The translations under genes were made by a program, and so were the position numbers. A stretch of 64,000 bases of DNA, from the NCBI RefSeq assembly GCF_001434835.1, contig NZ_AZDV01000028.1, positions 238,363 to 302,362 on the forward strand. The letters are read 5' to 3'. Below the pieces are notes generated by a model. The model was not told where the DNA came from, did not search any database, and was given only the letters and a program-made list of their open reading frames with translations. Shown one piece after another: positions 35,067-43,319 of this stretch; the first letter of the stretch is position 1, and every line of letters begins with the position of its first letter. The DNA comes from Levilactobacillus acidifarinae DSM 19394 = JCM 15949. Its GTDB lineage: Bacteria; Bacillota; Bacilli; Lactobacillales; Lactobacillaceae.

Positions 35067-36053
35067 ATGTTACTCAGTTTGATCTTTTTTCTCCTGTGTC
35101 TGACCGCGCTAATGACCTTTTGGCAACCCCACGGTCTGTTCAGCGCCGTCATCACCAGTTTAAGCGGCGGCTTAATTATCTTAATTGCCAGCTTTTCCCA
35201 CCATGCTTGGGCCCAAGGATTAGCCTTGATTGGTTGGGCGGTCGTGACCTTCATGGCCGTCAGTGGGGTCCTCACCCTCCTACTCATTCTCATCACGCCC
35301 CAACGGGTCTTGCGTAAACGCGAACGGCTCACTTGGGGGTTACGTCTAGCAATCGGCGGCTGGTTAGTCCTGGGTGGCGGTTGGACTTGGGCCGTCTTGA
35401 CCGGCCACTTCAGTGATACTCTGTGGCCCTGGGTCACGTTTATTCCCGTCTTTAGCCTTTATCTGGGCATCCTCTACGTTGCTAGTCTGGTGGGCTACGG
35501 TCGGGCGAGTCTCCATCGCTTTCGGAACGCCGACACCCTGGTCATCCTGGGTGCCGGACTCGTCAACGGTAACCAGGTTGGCCGCATCTTAGGCGCCCGG
35601 TTAGACACCGCTTTAGCGTTGGCCAAACACCAATCCTCGCCAGTCACACTATTGGTCACGGGTGGGCAAGGGCCCGACGAGACCGTTAGTGAGGCGGCAG
35701 CCATGGCGGCCTACTTACAAGCCCACGGTTTTCCTGCCGAACGAATCGTCCAAGAAACGGCGGCGACCAACACCCTAACCAACCTCTTCAACAGCCAACG
35801 TCTCTGGGTCAAGTTGCCCCAGCAGGGCGGCCAGGTCGTCTTGATCACCAGTAGCTACCACCTCTTTCGCGCTCAAATTCTCGCCCACCATTTGGGGATT
35901 CGGTGTCCTGGGGTCCCCGCCCCGACGCGTTGGTCCTACCTACCGCTGGCGTGGGCTCGCGAATTTCTGGCCATCCTCATGCTTCACCCCCGCCTGCACC
36001 GGGGCGTCCTCGTGACGTTGGTGGTCATCAATGGTCTCTGGCTTTTGATCTAA
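35067..36053 (+). CDS. YdcF/ElyC-family membrane protein (DUF218)
   Basis: 328 aa. Four to five N-terminal helices (about 1-150), then the DUF218 domain (about 157-290) with VILGAGLVNGNQVGRILGARLD, the VTGGQGPDETVSEAAAM loop, ETAATNTLTN and TSSYHLFRA. Family members are linked to envelope polysaccharide or undecaprenyl-phosphate metabolism. The ATG follows AAAGGAGG. A 110-nt hairpin lies in its 3' region. Confidence 0.88.
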   Translation: MLLSLIFFLLCLTALMTFWQPHGLFSAVITSLSGGLIILIASFSHHAWAQGLALIGWAVVTFMAVSGVLTLLLILITPQRVLRKRERLTWGLRLAIGGWLVLGGGWTWAVLTGHFSDTLWPWVTFIPVFSLYLGILYVASLVGYGRASLHRFRNADTLVILGAGLVNGNQVGRILGARLDTALALAKHQSSPVTLLVTGGQGPDETVSEAAAMAAYLQAHGFPAERIVQETAATNTLTNLFNSQRLWVKLPQQGGQVVLITSSYHLFRAQILAHHLGIRCPGVPAPTRWSYLPLAWAREFLAILMLHPRLHRGVLVTLVVINGLWLLI

Positions 36054-36061
36054 AAAAGAGT

Positions 36062-36180
36062 GTGCCAAAGGGCGTTTAGCAGATGAGCATTAACGTCGTC
36101 AGTTAGATCATCCCGTTTTGGGATGATTTGACTGATGGGGTTAAGCGGAATCTGCTGTCCTTTGGTCCACGTTTCGGCAC
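36062..36180 (+). ncRNA. Long imperfect hairpin in the ydcF-type gene 3' region
   Basis: Arms pair in successive blocks: CCAAAGG/CCTTTGG, AGCAGAT/ATCTGCT, TTAAC/GTTAA, and 15 pairs CAGTTAGATCATCCC/GGGATGATTTGACTG around a GTTTT loop. Two G-T wobbles in the last block pair only in plus-strand RNA, so the plus strand is the likely functional transcript. It is followed by a terminator at 36197. Confidence 0.5.
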
Positions 36181-36196
36181 CGTCTATTCGGTGAAT

Positions 36197-36233
36197 GAAA
36201 AGAAGCCAGGACTTATCTCCTGACTTCTTTTAG
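36197..36233. terminator. Bidirectional terminator
   Basis: AAAAGAAGCCAGGA / TCCTGACTTCTTTT inverted repeat overlapping the stop of the minus-strand choloylglycine-hydrolase gene. Confidence 0.8.
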
Positions 36234-37207
36234 TTTAAATCTGTCACAGTGAATTCATTTTTTATCGGGTAAAATTTTGGCGTTTTCCAGGACAACATTT
36301 CCCGGGTTAAGCGCAGCCGCACCACATCTAACCGGTTATAGGGTTGAAAGTAGTACGTTAAGGATTCGCTACAAGTCGCCGCCCGGTAGACCGAATAGGT
36401 TGGCCGGTAATGGTGGCTCTGGGGGACCGTCACGCTATCGAGCAAATGCCAGGCGCTAATGATCCCCGCCGGTTCGTCAGCGGGGAGGTCGGCCCGTTCC
36501 TTGTAGTAGGCGGCCCGCACAAAGCGCCCACCCGGAGTATACGACCCGCTAGGCACCGGCTTACCCGAAAACCGCCCGGTCGTCACCCGCGGCGTGTTTA
36601 CCGGAACCGTTCCGGCGACAAAGTCATCGGTGTAATTAACGTATTGACCCAGGCGCTCAAGCTGTAACTCGAAGTCTTTACTGTTGGTGACCACCCCCAA
36701 CGGATTTTCCCGGATACGCATGGGAAAGTGTGTGGGCTCGATCACCACGGTCCGTCCCGTTCGGTCGACCACCGCGAAGTGTAACTCACTGTCACCGATT
36801 GAATTGGCCGCTAACCGCCCACTCATTAGCTGAATCTCGGGTAAGTGAGCCTCAATCTCCGCAATCGAACCGTAGCGACTTAATAAATAGAAAGAAAACT
36901 CAAACGGGGCTAAATGAACGTACCCCGGTGTGGGCGTATCGACCAGTTGCGAACCGTTCGCAAAGGTGAGTTTCTGCACGCTCAGCCCCTTTTCGTTAAC
37001 ACCATCGGACACGTCAATCTCGTGGTCGTGGGGGCCGCCCCCACCAATTAATGCGTACTTGGTCACGTGCGACTGGTCGTCAAACAAGCTTTGCCATTGA
37101 TACCCCCGCGGTACGAAGAGCGGCATGCTGCGCATCACGTGCCAATCCATGGTTCGCGCTAAAATGTGGCTACCATCTTTCGCAATCTGTAAAATACTGG
37201 TACACAT
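36230..37207 (-). CDS. Choloylglycine hydrolase-family enzyme (bile salt hydrolase / penicillin V acylase)
   Basis: 325 aa N-terminal-nucleophile hydrolase of family C59. Cys2 becomes the catalytic N-terminus after Met removal, and Arg18, Asp21, Asn175 and Arg228 fall at the classic catalytic positions. Substrate could be conjugated bile acids, penicillin V or N-acyl homoserine lactones; sequence alone does not decide. GAGGAGG precedes the ATG. It starts 12 bases after a 79-residue gene and is probably co-transcribed with it. Confidence 0.9.
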   Translation of the reverse strand: MCTSILQIAKDGSHILARTMDWHVMRSMPLFVPRGYQWQSLFDDQSHVTKYALIGGGGPHDHEIDVSDGVNEKGLSVQKLTFANGSQLVDTPTPGYVHLAPFEFSFYLLSRYGSIAEIEAHLPEIQLMSGRLAANSIGDSELHFAVVDRTGRTVVIEPTHFPMRIRENPLGVVTNSKDFELQLERLGQYVNYTDDFVAGTVPVNTPRVTTGRFSGKPVPSGSYTPGGRFVRAAYYKERADLPADEPAGIISAWHLLDSVTVPQSHHYRPTYSVYRAATCSESLTYYFQPYNRLDVVRLRLTREMLSWKTPKFYPIKNEFTVTDLN

Positions 37208-37219
37208 GGTCCGCCTCCT

Positions 37220-37459
37220 CTAGTCTGCGGCCTGAGCGTCGGTTAAGAATTGTTGAAACTGTTGGTCGATGGTCCGTTGCCGGGCCGTTTCACCGGACAG
37301 GGCCATCCCGGCCACGCTGGCCGTAATTTGTAAGTAAGCAAACAAAATTTGACTGGGGTCTAAACCCGTCTGCTGGGCCAGCTGGGTGGCAAACTCGAAC
37401 CGGTGGGCCCCCATCAGTGCCGCAAAGGGACTCACGTAAGCATGATGGCGTTTGGCCAT
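37220..37459 (-). CDS. Small hypothetical protein
   Basis: 79 aa, predicted helical and cytosolic (FEFATQLAQQTGLDPSQILFAYLQITASVAG, then Gln/Ala-rich C-terminus). No domain recognised. The ribosome site is weak. It is kept because it is directly upstream of, and in the same direction as, the choloylglycine-hydrolase-family gene, with normal codon use. Confidence 0.6.
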   Translation of the reverse strand: MAKRHHAYVSPFAALMGAHRFEFATQLAQQTGLDPSQILFAYLQITASVAGMALSGETARQRTIDQQFQQFLTDAQAAD

Positions 37460-37588
37460 AAAATCATCTACTTTCTTTTAGTTCGTAAGTACTCCTACTT
37501 TACCGGCTTTTAGCGGGAAGTCAATCAAAAGACTTCCTTAACTTTTCCTAAATCAACACCTATCCCTTTCGGATGGGCCTGAATATGG

Positions 37589-37594
37589 TAGAAT
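37589..37594 (+). promoter_or_regulatory. Extended -10 promoter of the MMPL gene
   Basis: TATGGTAGAATTA carries TG-G-TAGAAT. The same TATGGTAGAAT string stands before ltaS (43199-43208), hinting that the two envelope genes use a similar promoter. Confidence 0.5.
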
Positions 37595-37660
37595 TAAGCA
37601 TGAATTGCACCCTGCTTGCACGGCGGGAAACTAATTACTTAGAGAGGACTCAGATTACAT

Positions 37661-40462
37661 ATGCAAGAACGGATTAGAAAGCTTCATCATAACCGAATTT
37701 TTGCACTCGTATTCTGGTTAGTTGTGGTCTTTGCGGCCATCGTGACCTTACCGAATGTCAATACGATCATTCAATATGATGGTCAACCACAATTGGCGAA
37801 TACGAGTCAACCCGTTAAGGCCAGTCAAGTACGCAACCATTGGGGTCGTAATCTTGATGGGACCTATACGGTCAACGCGGTCTTTAACAATCCCGCGGGT
37901 AAACTGACGAACAAACAGTTAGCCGCCATCAACAAGACCACGTCGTCGTTACAGAAAAAGTCGACCTACTACGGGATTCAAAAGATCACTACCATAACCA
38001 ACACCCCGACTAGTCGGCCACAGTTACTATCCAAGGATCAATCCACGGAAATTGTCCAACTGGCCGTCAGTCATAATCAGGGACCCGTTCGCGACATTGC
38101 CAAACAACTGAAGAACGAAATTGCCACGGTCGGCTTGGAGACCTACGTCACCAGTCCTGAGATCGTGAGCGATGCGGCCAACGAGCATATCGCCTCGTTT
38201 ACGCTGATTGTCATTTTGATGACCCTACTGATTGCCTTAGTTGCGATGGGGATTTTATTTGCTTCCATTATTGCGCCAATCATTACCTTCTTGGCCATTC
38301 TCATTAGCTATATTTCCACCCTCAGTCTCGCAACGAACTTGGCCTATCACTGGAACTTCGCCTATTCCGAATACACGCCGATCTTCTTACTCTTAGGAAT
38401 CAGCCTGTTTACCCTGCTGACCAGTTTTTGGTTCTTTAGGGACCTGCGCAACCTGGTCGACGAAGGGACGGACAGTCAAGCCGCAACAACCCAAGTTATT
38501 CACAACCTGGGCTACCGCATCTTAATCAGTACCCTGAGCCTGACGTTAGCCTTTGGTAGCCTGATGCTCTTCAAATTCTCCAGCATCCGCGCGCTCGGTA
38601 TTCTGGGCGTTGGGTTTGCCATCACCGGCTTGGCCAGCGTGACCCTGATTCCGGTCTTTGCCGGGATGCTCGGAAACAGCCTCTTCTGGCCAAAAAAGAC
38701 CCGGCCCCAGTTGGCCGACCACAAGTTGTGGCGGCAACTCGCTCGGTTCGGACTTTGGCAACCCTGGATTGCGGTCATCGTCGTCCTCTACTTTGCCGGA
38801 GTCGGCCTGTTTGGCGGCACCCAATCCCACTTGAATTACAATAACGCGCAAGATATTCCGAATAACCAAGCCGTGCAAGGGGCACGGGTCCTCAGTGCCC
38901 ACTTTGGTCAAGGAAAAGCCACGCCGGTCACGTTGTACCTGCAAACTAAGCAACGGCTGGATAATCAGGATCAACTGTACCAACTCGACAATTTAACCAA
39001 GAAGTTACGGGCCCAACCAGGGGTAGCGGCGGTGACGTCGGTTACCCAACCGGGGGGCCAACCCGTCACCCAGTACTACGTTTCCCGTCAATTAAACGGG
39101 GTCACCACCAGTCTGTCTGGAGCCATGGGCCAACTGCAGTCCATCCGTAACGCCATCAAGGCCGACCAAAACGGCTTGAAGCAAAAGGATTTAAAGGCTG
39201 AGGTCAAGCGCCTCGATAAACTCTCCACCAAGACTGATAAGTTAGTCAGTCAAAGCAGTCGCCTTCAATCGGCCCTCTCTTCGGTTCAAAGCAATACCTC
39301 AACCAGCAGTAGCTCTTCTAAGGCCGCTCGCCGGTATATTCGCCAGCTGAATCGGATCAACACCGATTTGAACACCGCCTCAACAACGCTGACCAACTTA
39401 GCCGCAGCCGTTGGCGCCACTAGCAGTGACGTCAGCACCGTACAGTCTAACCTGAGCACCTACCAAGAATCTATCAAGGCCGTGAACTCTAGCCTGGGGC
39501 AAACGCGCAAGCAAGTGCAAAAGCTGAACACGTCCATTAACAAGATTTACACGTACTTAGGTGGGCTGCAAAATTCCGAAGCCGCGAAATCCTTGTACCT
39601 AACGCCAACGCAATTAGCCAGTGGTGATTTCCAACAATCCCTGGTGAACTTCACCGACGCCAAGGTCAAGACTACGTACCTGACCATCACGTTGAAACAA
39701 GAACCGAACGCCAAGACCACGACCAAGACGCTCCAGTCGCTCAAACAAGTGGCTACGAGTCAGTTACGGGGTACGTCGCTAAAGGATGCCACGTTGACCT
39801 TCTCCGGCCAACCGGTCGTAACGTCGACGTTACAAGAACAGTTCCAACACGACTTACCACGTGTCTTATTATTAGTCTTTGGGATTACGTTACTCCTACT
39901 CGTGATCTTTAGTCGGTCATTGTTACAGACCAGTTACTGGTTCCTGACCTTCCTGGCTTCCGCAGCGGCCAGTTACCAACTGACCCGTCTGATCATGCAA
40001 TGGCTAACCGGAAACAGTCAGTTCAACTGGCAAGTGCCATTACTGGCCTTCGTCCCCCTGACGGTGCTCGCCGTGGTCGAATTGACCCAGTTAGCGTTGA
40101 GTTACCGGTTAAACGAGGCACCGTTACTCGATTGGCTGCTCCCCGGAATTCACGAGGTCGGTCAAACCATGCGGCATTCACTGTTCATCGTGATTGCCGG
40201 CGTCCTCGGCTTGCTAGCGGCCGAATCACAAGTCTTAACGGCGGTCACGTTAATCACCGTCTTGACGGCGATCATCTTTAACATCATGCTACCGTTAATG
40301 GCGTCATCCTTCGGCAAGCTCTCCGTGGTTATTCCCGCGCAAAAACCTTACCAGTTCCACTGGCCAACGCGGAAATCTGCAGCCAAACGGCCATCGCGGC
40401 GTTCCTGGCGGCGGCACCACACCGATGAGTCCACCGACCACCCAAAAGATGACCAAAAATAA
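37661..40462 (+). CDS. MMPL-family (RND-type) membrane transporter
   Basis: 933 aa. One helix at about 13-32 precedes an exported domain (to about 175). A block of helices follows (about 180-390, with GFAITGLASVTLIPVFAGM), then a long second exported domain (about 400-715) whose middle (480-640) is Ser/Thr/Asn-rich and coiled-coil-like, and a second helix block (about 720-885). The C-terminal tail is basic (KSAAKRPSRRSWRRHH). Such proteins export lipids, siderophores or drugs; substrate unknown. A MerR regulator is encoded convergently just downstream. Confidence 0.88.
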   Translation: MQERIRKLHHNRIFALVFWLVVVFAAIVTLPNVNTIIQYDGQPQLANTSQPVKASQVRNHWGRNLDGTYTVNAVFNNPAGKLTNKQLAAINKTTSSLQKKSTYYGIQKITTITNTPTSRPQLLSKDQSTEIVQLAVSHNQGPVRDIAKQLKNEIATVGLETYVTSPEIVSDAANEHIASFTLIVILMTLLIALVAMGILFASIIAPIITFLAILISYISTLSLATNLAYHWNFAYSEYTPIFLLLGISLFTLLTSFWFFRDLRNLVDEGTDSQAATTQVIHNLGYRILISTLSLTLAFGSLMLFKFSSIRALGILGVGFAITGLASVTLIPVFAGMLGNSLFWPKKTRPQLADHKLWRQLARFGLWQPWIAVIVVLYFAGVGLFGGTQSHLNYNNAQDIPNNQAVQGARVLSAHFGQGKATPVTLYLQTKQRLDNQDQLYQLDNLTKKLRAQPGVAAVTSVTQPGGQPVTQYYVSRQLNGVTTSLSGAMGQLQSIRNAIKADQNGLKQKDLKAEVKRLDKLSTKTDKLVSQSSRLQSALSSVQSNTSTSSSSSKAARRYIRQLNRINTDLNTASTTLTNLAAAVGATSSDVSTVQSNLSTYQESIKAVNSSLGQTRKQVQKLNTSINKIYTYLGGLQNSEAAKSLYLTPTQLASGDFQQSLVNFTDAKVKTTYLTITLKQEPNAKTTTKTLQSLKQVATSQLRGTSLKDATLTFSGQPVVTSTLQEQFQHDLPRVLLLVFGITLLLLVIFSRSLLQTSYWFLTFLASAAASYQLTRLIMQWLTGNSQFNWQVPLLAFVPLTVLAVVELTQLALSYRLNEAPLLDWLLPGIHEVGQTMRHSLFIVIAGVLGLLAAESQVLTAVTLITVLTAIIFNIMLPLMASSFGKLSVVIPAQKPYQFHWPTRKSAAKRPSRRSWRRHHTDESTDHPKDDQK

Positions 40463-40480
40463 GTAATTCAGTCACCGTCA

Positions 40481-40518
40481 AAAAACGGGATCCCGCAGAA
40501 ATGCGAGGTCCCGTTTTT
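40481..40518. terminator. Bidirectional terminator
   Basis: AAAAACGGGATCCCGC...GCGAGGTCCCGTTTTT stem between the convergent MMPL and MerR genes. Confidence 0.8.
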
Positions 40519-40570
40519 GACAGTTACTTTTAGTTTAGCGACCAACTCCCCAGACCGGTCACTTGACCCT

Positions 40571-41044
40571 TTATTCCGGTGACGCCTGCGTTAACTTTTG
40601 CGCTTGGGCATTAGGCACCAAGCGGTACGCGACCGATTTGTCTTCGGGCAGGAGCGCCATTAACGTTTGGTGATCGTCAAAGGGGCCGAGATTAATGGCC
40701 ATTTGACCGTCGATCTCCGCAAATCCCTGTAATCCCGTTGAAATAAACCGGTGAAGGACTTTAGCTCGTGAGTTCCTGGCCGCGGCCTTTTGCCCGGCGG
40801 CGGCCAGGGTGTAACCACTGTCCAAGAAATACTTAATCATGGAGACCTTCACAAACGTCCCGAACGAATAGACCCGGGCCTGTTCACCTTCGCGTTCACG
40901 CGACTTAATGAGGCCCTTTTTTTCCCAATACCGTAGCTGACGTGGCGACACGCCCGTCATGCTGGCCAACTCCCCAATCCGAAAGACCAAGCGGTGTACG
41001 TCAAATACGCGTCGCATTTCATCCGTGAATTCTGCCACGTCCAT
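40571..41044 (-). CDS. MerR-family transcriptional regulator
   Basis: 157 aa. The DNA-binding domain begins near residue 21: FRIGELASMTGVSPRQLRYWEKKGLIK, then a wing (REGEQARVYSFGTF) and a helix (VSMIKYFLDSGYTLAAAG). The C-terminal half has no Cys pattern, so it is not a metal-type MerR; a stress or multidrug type is more likely. AGAGGGAGG precedes the ATG. Control of the adjacent MMPL gene is suggested only by position. Confidence 0.88.
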   Translation of the reverse strand: MDVAEFTDEMRRVFDVHRLVFRIGELASMTGVSPRQLRYWEKKGLIKSREREGEQARVYSFGTFVKVSMIKYFLDSGYTLAAAGQKAAARNSRAKVLHRFISTGLQGFAEIDGQMAINLGPFDDHQTLMALLPEDKSVAYRLVPNAQAQKLTQASPE

Positions 41045-41178
41045 TGCCTCCCTCTGGCTGAACTGTTTTTGTCAAGAAGTAGTTTACCAAGCTTTACCCG
41101 CCAATCGCAAGTTATCTTCCCAGAAAGTAATGTTTTGTTTAAGACATTTAACGGCATTGCAACTCACTTGTTACAAAA

Positions 41179-41207
41179 TTGTCATATTAGACTGGTAACC
41201 TTGTACT
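41179..41207 (+). promoter_or_regulatory. Promoter of the NlpC/P60 gene
   Basis: -35 TTGTCA (41179-41184), 17-base spacer, -10 TGTACT (41202-41207). Confidence 0.65.
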
Positions 41208-41237
41208 TGTAAATTCATGAGGAGTTGTGATGTTAGG

Positions 41238-41759
41238 ATGAAAAAATTAGTTAAAAGTATTGCGACAATCGCACTAGTTGTTTCGGGAGCCGTTACGTTG
41301 GCTACCACGACAGCCGCCGCTGATAGTACCGATGCAACAACTGATCCCACGACAGAGACAACTGCACCAGCTGCGACTAAGAATACGACGTTCAAATCCG
41401 TTTACAAGGTTGCTAAGGCCCACTTAGGTGCCTCATACGTCTACGGTGCCGTTGGACCAAACGTCTTTGACTGCTCCGGCTTTACCAGCTACATCTACCG
41501 GAAGGGTGCTAACGTAACCTTACCACGGACCGCTCAAGCGCAATTCAACGCTTACAAGCACGTGAAGTACGCCAACATCAAGAAGGGTGACTTAGTCTTC
41601 TTCGGTGGCAGCAAGTACTCGATTTCTCACGTCGGCATGTACATTGGTAAGGGTAAGATGATCGATGCACAAAACCGTGGTGTGGTTCGCGAAGCCGTTC
41701 ACGCCCCATGGTGGCACGCCGTTGGTTATGCCCGGGTAGATACGACGAGCAACAACTAA
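41238..41759 (+). CDS. Secreted NlpC/P60-family peptidoglycan endopeptidase
   Basis: 173 aa. Signal peptide (about 1-27, ends TAAA-D), Thr-rich linker (about 28-48), then the catalytic domain with Cys in NVFDCSGFTSYIYR, His in SISHVGMYIG, and the third residue in NRGVVREAVH. It cleaves stem-peptide bonds in the cell wall. The frame has an ATG at 41217, but the ATG at 41238 starts the signal peptide (MKKLVKS); GAGGAG is somewhat far from it, so the start is slightly uncertain. Confidence 0.9.
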   Translation: MKKLVKSIATIALVVSGAVTLATTTAAADSTDATTDPTTETTAPAATKNTTFKSVYKVAKAHLGASYVYGAVGPNVFDCSGFTSYIYRKGANVTLPRTAQAQFNAYKHVKYANIKKGDLVFFGGSKYSISHVGMYIGKGKMIDAQNRGVVREAVHAPWWHAVGYARVDTTSNN

Positions 41760-41800
41760 CTCCTAACGTTCTCATGAATAAATAGATCGGAAAAACCTCG

Positions 41801-41842
41801 AAACGTTGCGCATTAGCAGATGGCTAGTGGCAACGTTTTTTT
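41801..41842 (+). terminator. Terminator of the NlpC/P60 gene
   Basis: AAACGTTGC...GCAACGTTTTTTT hairpin on the plus strand. Confidence 0.8.
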
Positions 41843-41846
41843 GTGA

Positions 41847-41886
41847 TTCAAAAACGGGTCCGCACTGTCGGCCGGTCCCCGTTTTG
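41847..41886 (-). terminator. Terminator of the GNAT gene
   Basis: AAAACGGGGACCGG...GGACCCGTTTTTG hairpin read on the minus strand, next to the stop at 41896. Confidence 0.75.
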
Positions 41887-41895
41887 AGTTTCCAT

Positions 41896-42336
41896 TTAGT
41901 TCTTAGCGCCTTGGTAACGCATGGTCTTATGCTGGATTCCCGCTTCTTCAAACGGTTCCCCTAGCGCGACAAAACCAAGTTCCTGGTAAAATGCGAGGGC
42001 GGTCAACTGGGCGTCCAGTTCGATGCGCGCCACGTCCGACTTCTGCGCGTCGGCGATAATCTGCTTGATAAGCGTCCCGGCGTACCCCTGATGGCGCGCA
42101 GTGGCCACCGTGGCGACCCGCTGGATCTTGACCCGGTTACCGGCCAACATATCGATTCGCGCCGTTGTCACGGGGTGGTCGTCCACGTACCCCACGTAAT
42201 GCATCTTATCTTCATCGGTCCCGTCGAGTTCATCGTGGGGATCGATCCCCTGTTCGTCAATAAATACCTGGCGTCGAATTCCAACGGCGTCTTGGTAACA
42301 GGGATTCTGGGTCCCCCATGCCATGCGACATTCCAT
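41896..42336 (-). CDS. GNAT-family N-acetyltransferase
   Basis: 146 aa, ElaA/YjcF-like GNAT fold: IRRQVFIDEQGI near the start, acetyl-CoA motif QRVATVATARHQGYAGTLIKQI (about 75-96), and ALAFYQELGFVALGEPFEEAGIQHKTM at the end, a pattern typical of this subgroup. The acceptor is unknown. It lies 17 bases after the phosphatase gene and is likely its second cistron. Confidence 0.88.
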   Translation of the reverse strand: MECRMAWGTQNPCYQDAVGIRRQVFIDEQGIDPHDELDGTDEDKMHYVGYVDDHPVTTARIDMLAGNRVKIQRVATVATARHQGYAGTLIKQIIADAQKSDVARIELDAQLTALAFYQELGFVALGEPFEEAGIQHKTMRYQGAKN

Positions 42337-42353
42337 ACTGTCAGCTCCGTTTC

Positions 42354-43013
42354 CTAATCTTTTTGATTGTAACTCAGGACCTGAATGTCCTGAGCGGTCA
42401 ACCGTAGCTTCGTTAAGCTCCCGTTAGCGGGACGGACACTCAGGTCGTACTTCCCCTGGCCATAGCGTTCCATCAAGCTCAGTAACGTGTTGCCATGACT
42501 AATCAGTAAGACGTTATCGCCATCGTGAAGCACCGGATTGTGCCGAATCAGGTCAAACCCCTGGTCCACTCGTTGCCAGTATTCCGCATTATCCTCGGCT
42601 TGATGAAACGGGTCAGCGGCCTTCAAGAAGTCTTTAGCCTGACCAATGGAATACTTGGCTTCAATGGCCTTAAACGTCGGCACGCCGTGGGGCGCACCGG
42701 CTACGTACCAGGCTTGCGCCATATCGGTCCCCTCGTAATACCCGTAAAATTCTTCTCTAAAGAACGGGGCCGTCACAAGCTTGGGCGCCGAAGCGTTGGC
42801 CGCGATAATGGTCTGTGCCGTTTGTTCGGCTCGGGTGGTGTCACTACAGTAGGCCGCCGCAAACGACACGTCCTTAAGTCGCTGACCAGCCTGTCGAGCA
42901 TCTGCCAGCCCCGCCTCGGTCAACGGCGAGTTACTCCAACCCTGTAACTTATTATAAATATTGAAATAGGTTTGCCCGTGCCGCACCACGTACAGCGTGA
43001 TTCCTTTATCCAT
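42354..43013 (-). CDS. Histidine-phosphatase (phosphoglycerate-mutase-like) protein
   Basis: 219 aa. The catalytic RHG motif is in YVVRHGQTYFN (phospho-His), with the second Arg in SDTTRAEQT, Glu in FREEFYGYYEG and the late His in LLISHGNTL. It is more like broad phosphatases than glycolytic mutase. The ATG at 43013 gives this standard N-terminus; the frame runs 19 codons further upstream. Confidence 0.88.
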   Translation of the reverse strand: MDKGITLYVVRHGQTYFNIYNKLQGWSNSPLTEAGLADARQAGQRLKDVSFAAAYCSDTTRAEQTAQTIIAANASAPKLVTAPFFREEFYGYYEGTDMAQAWYVAGAPHGVPTFKAIEAKYSIGQAKDFLKAADPFHQAEDNAEYWQRVDQGFDLIRHNPVLHDGDNVLLISHGNTLLSLMERYGQGKYDLSVRPANGSLTKLRLTAQDIQVLSYNQKD

Positions 43014-43198
43014 AACGTCTTCACACCTTTCGTCTAAACTTACCTCTAGTGTACCAAATAACCCCACCAAAGCGGTTACATTTTGGCAGTTGACTTAAAG
43101 TTTTCCTAAACTTCCCCCTAGAACTAGGCTGACCTGGAAGTTCTTTGCTAGGATAAGTAAAATGGTTCCCCGTAGTTTGCCAGTTCAGGGGGCAAATT

Positions 43199-43319
43199 AT
43201 GGTAGAATAGGGCTATTATTCCGGCGAGAACCCGCGTTTATTCTGAAAGTTCTCGTCACCTAGTCTGTTTCCGAGCCCGTCTCGGCCCATTATTATCCTG
43301 ATACGAAGGAGCAATTATC
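43199..43319 (+). promoter_or_regulatory. Extended -10 promoter and 110-nt leader of ltaS
   Basis: TATGGTAGAAT (43199-43208) is a TG-G-TAGAAT extended -10. The leader can form GGCGAGAAC / GTTCTCGTC (about 43222-43259) before GAAGGAG and the GTG at 43320. Confidence 0.5.
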
